A stretch of 27,805 bases of DNA, taken from the IMG/VR virus record IMGVR_UViG_3300024336_000041, positions 1 to 27,805 of that record; one strand, written 5' to 3'. Below are positions 23,088-27,805 of the stretch, piece by piece; position 1 is the first letter of the stretch; every line of letters starts with the position of its first letter. Origin of the DNA: a virus. Position numbers and translations under genes: made by a program. The notes under the pieces were generated by a model. It saw only the letters and a program-made list of their open reading frames with translations, was not told the origin of the DNA and did not search any database.

Positions 23088-24359
23088 TTAGTCCTCGAAT
23101 AACTCTTCAAACCAACGGTCAGTATTTTGAATTTCTTTATCAGCACCTGCAGGAATTGGAGCCTCAACATCCACACCTGTTGTGGTTTTGCCAATAATAC
23201 CCATCCACTTAATAATTTCCCAACCAAGTTCACGGTTGATTTCCTGTTGACGGGTTTTATACTTTTCTATTGGATTTGCGTAACCTTCTCCATCGCCGGT
23301 CTTTCCATATGCGACTGCAGGAACGATTCCATAGGATAGCGTATAATCAAGCTCTGGGTCAATTGCATCCTTTGATAATATATAATTGACAACCTTCCAA
23401 CCGGTCTTTTCAAACATGGAATCAAGCCACTTCGTGGATACGTTCTGATATTCAGTAAACGTCTTATAAAAAATTGGTGGGCCATCATCCGTTGGTGAAT
23501 TTATCGTGTACGTGCTTTCTGTCAATATTTTAGACACGTCATTATCTGTTAAAAATCGGACGATATCCTGCGTTGATATATTGAACGATTCCTTCAACGA
23601 AATAAATTGCTCGACATTCACAAGCAGAGTAGTATCTTCCAATTTCATTTTGGCCTGCTCCATGGTCACCCACTTGTGCTTAATATGTTCATCGGATAAT
23701 ATAACATCAGTTGTGTGCGATTCCCCCATAAAATATACAAAAGTTTTGTTATTCATTTCAGTGATGGATTTGAACTCCAACTCTATCTTAAGTTTCAGCC
23801 CAGTTTCTTCATATGTTTCCCTGAGAGCCGCCTGAGATACCTCTTCGTTATCATCAATTTTGCCTTTAGGGAACTCCCATTTTTTATTATTACGCTTCAA
23901 GATTAAAAATTTATAGATATCGTTTTCTACAATATATGGTATAGTTCCTGCAACCGTATTCAATTGTGATTCGACCACCAATATTGGAGAGATTATAGCC
24001 TCAGTTAATTTGCTTGTCCCTTGAGGGACATATCCGGTTGATAAAAAATCATAGCCTGTTGCATCGAAGCCGGAAGTTTTGTCTTTATTTTTCTTCTTCT
24101 TTTTGGTCTTCACGTCACGCTTTTTTTGCTTGTTCATTTTTTTCTTTTCTTCAACCTTTTCCAACCTGTCGTAATAATCCGGAAGCTCATTCAAGTGCGC
24201 CATGGCGATTTTCATGAGGTCGCCCACATTATTGACCACATCAAGCTCTGACCCATCATCATGTTCCTTTTCAACTTTCATTCCTTTGATAAGTTGTTTG
24301 GGGTCATATTTGGATATGTCCAATTTGTATTTATCTGCTATTTTTTGAAGCTTTGACAA
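23088..24359 (-). CDS. Three-part protein with a Nudix hydrolase domain
   Basis: Residues about 1-70 resemble the DUF5661 type (KGMKVEKEHDDGSELD, MAHLNELPDYYDRL). A very Lys-rich linker follows, then a Nudix domain with a complete box, GX5EX7REXXEEXG, at about 166-187 (GKIDDNEEVSQAALRETYEE). The C-terminal 140 residues form another module (PIFYKTFTEYQNVSTKWLDS) that I do not recognise. SKLTE followed by AIIS (site 120) precedes the Nudix part and SKILTE followed by STYT precedes the third, so the protein may be cut into three by the prohead protease (inference). Nudix enzymes hydrolyse nucleoside diphosphate derivatives; the substrate is unknown. The start is TTG at 24359, after GGAGAGGTATA; the stop is TAA. 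Confidence 0.78.
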   Translation of the reverse strand: MSKLQKIADKYKLDISKYDPKQLIKGMKVEKEHDDGSELDVVNNVGDLMKIAMAHLNELPDYYDRLEKVEEKKKMNKQKKRDVKTKKKKKNKDKTSGFDATGYDFLSTGYVPQGTSKLTEAIISPILVVESQLNTVAGTIPYIVENDIYKFLILKRNNKKWEFPKGKIDDNEEVSQAALRETYEETGLKLKIELEFKSITEMNNKTFVYFMGESHTTDVILSDEHIKHKWVTMEQAKMKLEDTTLLVNVEQFISLKESFNISTQDIVRFLTDNDVSKILTESTYTINSPTDDGPPIFYKTFTEYQNVSTKWLDSMFEKTGWKVVNYILSKDAIDPELDYTLSYGIVPAVAYGKTGDGEGYANPIEKYKTRQQEINRELGWEIIKWMGIIGKTTTGVDVEAPIPAGADKEIQNTDRWFEELFED

Positions 24360-24369
24360 TATACCTCTC

Positions 24370-24840
24370 CTATTTCCACCGACCCATAGTTTGCATATGT
24401 GCTTTCGTATCATCTTTGCCAGCCTGAATCATTTCATTGGTGCCCCTTTGAACATTTTCCATATCCAATTTTTGCTGGGCTTTTTTTGGAATATTATATA
24501 CTTTAAAATATGTTTGCATGGCAGACATCAAAGCATCAAAAGCCTTCCTATGCTTGTCTTTGCTTTTTTGCACACGAGCCACCATTAGACTGGCATTGAT
24601 GCGAATTAATCTCTCATAGGCGTAGTTAATATTTTCGCTATGTGACATTTCTTCAAACTTCTCATCAGTATAAAAATCATGTCTGGCTCTTTCACGGGCA
24701 TATGCTGGGTTGTCCATCCCGATTGGCCACGAAACATTTCTTGGAGGATTCTGATAAAATAGAAGCTCTTTATTAAGAACTTTAAGAGTAGACGAATTTA
24801 AAGATTTTGCTTCAACTAATGCCATCAATTTTATCAACAT
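24370..24840 (-). CDS. Unknown protein with targeting-like N-terminus MLIKLMALVE
   Basis: A 156-residue product starting MLIKLMALVE followed by AKSLNSS; LVE10 before A fits the cleavage rule and the peptide resembles those of the next two upstream genes. The body is helical and rich in Arg, Met and Gln (MDNPAYARERARHDFYTDEK, then FDALMSAMQTYFKVYNIPKK). AGGAGAGGT precedes the ATG. The stop TAG sits inside the ribosome binding site of the Nudix gene, so the two are likely coupled. No known domain was recognised. Confidence 0.72.
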   Translation of the reverse strand: MLIKLMALVEAKSLNSSTLKVLNKELLFYQNPPRNVSWPIGMDNPAYARERARHDFYTDEKFEEMSHSENINYAYERLIRINASLMVARVQKSKDKHRKAFDALMSAMQTYFKVYNIPKKAQQKLDMENVQRGTNEMIQAGKDDTKAHMQTMGRWK

Positions 24841-24847
24841 ACCTCTC

Positions 24848-26296
24848 CTATTTCAATTTCTTGTATAATTTATCAGTGATTGCAAATGCTTCTTTTGTAG
24901 TCAAATTTGGCTTTTCAAACATAACCTCTTCAACTGCTTTCTTTAAAGCCCCAATCAATCGACCATCAAGCTTTTTATCCAATTTATAGCGTTTGATAAT
25001 GTGATTCCCATCAATCGGCGTCATTAGTTTTCCGCCAGAACCCATATCCAAAAATTTTAAACGAGTTTTAATCCCGCCGATTTGGTTTGGTAGGTTGTAC
25101 GCATCTGCGTGACTCTCATTGTCAGCATGGATTACATTCAGAGTATCTTCCAAGTGCTTGCCCAAATCTTTCTTCAATTTGCGCAGTGCTTTATCAGAAA
25201 TAATTTCTCCCTCGGAACCCGCAGGCTTCAATCTCATATGGTTTCCAATTGCAGTCTTAACCGCTTTGATAATTGCATTATCGTATGAAAGCCGCTTCAT
25301 AATAGAACCGGCGATATCTGCGGAAATCAACTCATGCTTATAAAAATGGATTTCACCGTCTATAATAGTCTGAGCGTCGGCCTTGCCGATATCGTGCATC
25401 AGCCCTGCAAGTCTGGTAATAACGGATGGTTTGGTTTTACTCAACACCTCAAGGGTGTGACCCATCACGTCCCATTTGTGATATTTATTTTGCTTCAATC
25501 CGTTCAATATTTCCAATTCAGGCATAACGTGCTTAATTAAACCAGTGGCTTGCATGATTCGGATTGCTTGTTTTGGCCTTTTACTCACAAGCATCTTATT
25601 CAATTCATCTCGGATGCGCTCGTTTGAAATTGTTGGAAGCATGTTCGCATTGCGCTTCATTGCCTTAATCATGAACATAGGCAAATCCCAACCGTATTTA
25701 ACCGTGAACCTGACTGCTCGCAACATGCGGAGTGGGTCATCGGAAAAAATAACATCTGGGTTTAATGGGGTTTGGACAACACCCCGTGCGATATCTTTAT
25801 GCCCCATGCCGGTTAAATCGAGGATTTCTCCAGTCGTTAAATCTTTCAAAAGACTATTAACCGTGAAATCTCTTCGTTCAACATCCTGTGCAAGCGTTCC
25901 GGCTTTCACCTTTGGCTTGCGGGAACCCCGTTCGTATTCCTCTGAGCGAGTCATAACCGCTTCAAATTCAAGCTCGGAAATATCCAAGCCTTTATGAACA
26001 ACCCTATATAGTTGAAATTTTGCTGTTCCAAATTTTGGATAGATAACAGGATTTGAGCCTTTTTTGTAAACGCCCACTTTCTTGCAAATCCATTCTGCGA
26101 ATTTGATTCCGCCGTCTGGCAGTTCCACAACAAGGTCAATATCTTTTGGATTGAGTCCCATTACTTGGTCACGAACATACCCACCGGCAATATACACCTT
26201 ACCCTTGAATGGTGATTTTTTCACCATCATGGATAGATAGTCCTCAGCCGCCTTTTCAAGCCTGCCCTCTAATAATAATTCAGTCAATTTAAGCAT
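24848..26296 (-). CDS. CCA-adding-type tRNA nucleotidyltransferase with HD domain, behind a targeting-like peptide
   Basis: A 482-residue protein of the bacterial poly(A) polymerase/CCA-adding class: GGYVRDQVMGLNPKDIDLVV (38-57, the G-G and DxD active site), RRDFTVNSLL (141-150), SDDPLRMLRAVRF (185-197), NERIRDELNKML (225-236) and an HD domain (AGLMHDIGKA, H301-D302, with H280). Such enzymes restore the CCA end of tRNAs or, in other members, add A tails. The N-terminus MLKLTELLLE followed by GRLEKAA is unlike a cellular enzyme start and fits a peptide cut at LLE10 before G, so the enzyme may be packaged and injected (inference). No TGA interrupts it. The stop TAG precedes the next ribosome binding site. 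The enzyme class is clear; CCA versus poly(A) specificity is not. Confidence 0.88.
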   Translation of the reverse strand: MLKLTELLLEGRLEKAAEDYLSMMVKKSPFKGKVYIAGGYVRDQVMGLNPKDIDLVVELPDGGIKFAEWICKKVGVYKKGSNPVIYPKFGTAKFQLYRVVHKGLDISELEFEAVMTRSEEYERGSRKPKVKAGTLAQDVERRDFTVNSLLKDLTTGEILDLTGMGHKDIARGVVQTPLNPDVIFSDDPLRMLRAVRFTVKYGWDLPMFMIKAMKRNANMLPTISNERIRDELNKMLVSKRPKQAIRIMQATGLIKHVMPELEILNGLKQNKYHKWDVMGHTLEVLSKTKPSVITRLAGLMHDIGKADAQTIIDGEIHFYKHELISADIAGSIMKRLSYDNAIIKAVKTAIGNHMRLKPAGSEGEIISDKALRKLKKDLGKHLEDTLNVIHADNESHADAYNLPNQIGGIKTRLKFLDMGSGGKLMTPIDGNHIIKRYKLDKKLDGRLIGALKKAVEEVMFEKPNLTTKEAFAITDKLYKKLK

Positions 26297-26347
26297 TCCT
26301 TATTCTATTCCCTTGCAATATACACACATTTTACTTAAATACAATGA

Positions 26348-27646
26348 CTATTTTCAATGCGCTTGTGGATAATTTTTCTTACCATACTTGGTTCAAACAG
26401 CCTTAACTTTCTTCATCTGTTTGGTGGTTAAGTCATCTTTATACCCTTCCAAAAAATCATCAATGATAGAATCCATAGTCGTCTTTTTGGTTTTTGCTTT
26501 GGTGAAGAACCCTGCCATAAATGCGGGCTTTTCAACCCTGTGCAATAAATATTCCATTGGCGGTAAATCTGACGTTCCCTTCCGAGTGGTAGGCTTCTTT
26601 CGCATAATGTGTTGCGTGACATGCTCTATCTCATGTCGCACCGCTTCTTTTACTTCGGCTACAAAATCGTTCCAAGTCTCATCGGTAAATAGCAAAGTAT
26701 TTATAGCAATTTGTAACCCGAGTTCTAAGTATCTACCAAACGTAAAATTGAGTCTGGCAGTTTCCCCTTGAATTGCAAATGGCAATGCCGCCTTTTTCGT
26801 CTTGGTATATTTTATGAAAACTTCTAATGTAACATCATGCCCGAGAATATCAAGGTCTTTATCAAATCCTTTTTTCTTTTTCTTTACAGCGGAAATAATA
26901 ACTTTGGTTAAATCGGAAACTTGTTTGTCATACCGACCCTCAACCAACTCTGAAAATTTATATTTTGTTGACATGGCTTTTTGCTTTGCTGATAATCCCT
27001 TTTTTATCTTGCTGGACTTATTTTTAACCTTTTTCTTTAATAGCGGGGATGCGGTGTGCTGTTGATAAGCATCACTATCAAATTCGTGAGCCTTGCCCGA
27101 ATATTCTTTTATCGGTATCAACCAACCACGAACCTCAATCAACCAATCATCGGTAACTTTTCCAAGCTTTTTTTCTCTCATTGCTTTATTCAATGGAACG
27201 ATATATTTTTTCAAATCGCTCTTACTTGGGGTGGTTCAAAATGAAATCACTTTGGGTTTTATCCATATACGACCCGAATCTTTGGTTCAATCACCCACCG
27301 TAGAATTGCCCATTATGTTTCTTAAATCCACATGAGACCCCTTACCAACATATACCATATCATGTCGCTTAACAAATGAATATGCACTGGGAGAATATGC
27401 GTGCAATCTTTTCTTTTCAAACTCTATCTTATCTGGGGATTCCGTCAAATTCTCATCAAAAATATTGACCTGTTTGATAGTCCTGAAGTTGGTCATTTTT
27501 TTACCATTAATAATAAGCTGTCCATTGCTGTCAACACTCATCGTTTTTACAACGGTCTTTTTATTGCGAAATTTTCCCGTGAGAATGGTGTCACCAATCT
27601 CAACATCCAGTTCTACTTTTTCAACCAATGGTAGTAATTTAAGCAT
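26348..27646 (-). CDS. HExxH metallopeptidase-like protein, joined across four TGA codons
   Basis: With TGA as Trp (codons 120, 137, 418 and 431) two frames join into 432 residues ending in TAG. Residues 1-9 (MLKLLPLVE followed by K) form a targeting-like start. The first part contains RHDMVYVGKGSHVDLRNIMG and the join reads STVGDWTKDSGRIWIKPKV. After a Lys-rich linker, MSTKYKFSELVE followed by GRYDKQ (225-241) looks like a second targeting/cleavage site heading a C-terminal domain with AVRHEIEHVTQH (HEIEH at 338-342), the zinc-binding motif of metallopeptidases. The tail is KAV-W-TKYGKKNYPQAH-W-K. Two proteins would be released if the inner site is cut (inference). Peptidase substrate unknown. 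Confidence 0.78.
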
Positions 27647-27805
27647 TTCGTGAGTTTCCTATTGCGTCCCCATATGCCAACGTCAATGGCAGTAGTGTTT
27701 TAATTGGTAGGTCAATAACCAACGCATTTACCGACCCCTTTGGGTCAAGCAATATGCTTGATAGATATCTATGGTGGCCATCTATAATATAATTGTCCGA
27801 GCTAA
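27639..27805 (-). CDS. ParB-like domain protein (N-terminus outside window)
   Basis: Only the C-terminal 54 or so residues are visible: SDNYIIDGHHRYLSSILLDP, then VNALVIDLPIKTLLPLTLAY and GDAIGNSRNA, TAA. The DGHHR signature and the following helix-strand order fit the ParB/sulfiredoxin-like fold. I recall proteins of this kind, of uncertain role, in T4-like marine phages, so chromosome partition should not be assumed. The stop overlaps the start of the downstream metallopeptidase-like gene. The 5' part and any targeting peptide lie outside the window. Confidence 0.7.
   Translation of the reverse strand, partial: SSDNYIIDGHHRYLSSILLDPKGSVNALVIDLPIKTLLPLTLAYGDAIGNSRNA

Overview
The window is a densely packed, AT-rich stretch of a tailed-phage genome. 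Every gene I can support lies on the minus strand, so the genes read from right to left. Terminase large subunit, portal, prohead protease, scaffold and major capsid protein occur in the order 17-20-21-22-23 of T4-like myoviruses, so this is a T4-related virus (or a prophage or fragment of one). Host and habitat cannot be read directly.

Two properties dominate. First, UGA is read as tryptophan. About 30 in-frame TGA codons interrupt some 15 genes, and every complete gene ends in TAA or TAG. In the terminase several of them fall where T4-like homologues have a conserved Trp. In one pair of paralogous N-termini, TGA in one copy faces TGG in the other. Read with the standard code, terminase, portal, a homing-endonuclease-like gene and many small genes look broken; with TGA = Trp they are whole. 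Coordinates below use this code. Second, the T4 head operon is interrupted by about 9.5 kb, between the protease and scaffold genes, of small genes whose products share the N-terminus MKKSELRQIIREE followed by L-N-E. This looks like a capsid-targeting peptide ending in a T4 gp21-type cleavage site ((I/L)-x-E before A/G/S). I infer a large set of internal head proteins, packaged, trimmed by the gp21-like protease and probably ejected with the DNA. Two further N-terminal classes (MLKLxxLLxE-like and ELYESI(D/E)KNW) occur on other genes.

Layout from right (upstream) to left: a partial ParB-like protein (27805-27639); an enzyme cluster (27646-20113) with an HExxH metallopeptidase-like protein, a CCA-adding-type tRNA nucleotidyltransferase with an HD domain, an unknown protein, a Nudix protein, a Pol-beta-type nucleotidyltransferase, an ATP-dependent RNA/DNA ligase-like protein and a zinc-ribbon protein; three internal-protein-type genes and two small membrane proteins (20038-18287); terminase and portal (18287-14842); a homing-endonuclease-like gene, two head-core genes and protease (14777-12156); the internal-protein island (12152-2668), which also carries ribosomal protein bS21; then a terminator, a probable promoter and leader, and the scaffold and major capsid genes (2431-1). 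The capsid gene leaves the window before its 3' end.

Regulatory signals are few because genes abut or overlap, often as TAATG. A 12-base motif (ATATTTATATAT on the minus strand) occurs in three of the rare intergenic gaps and may be the late promoter. No tRNA gene, CRISPR array or insertion sequence was recognised. No stretch over 300 bases lacks a gene.
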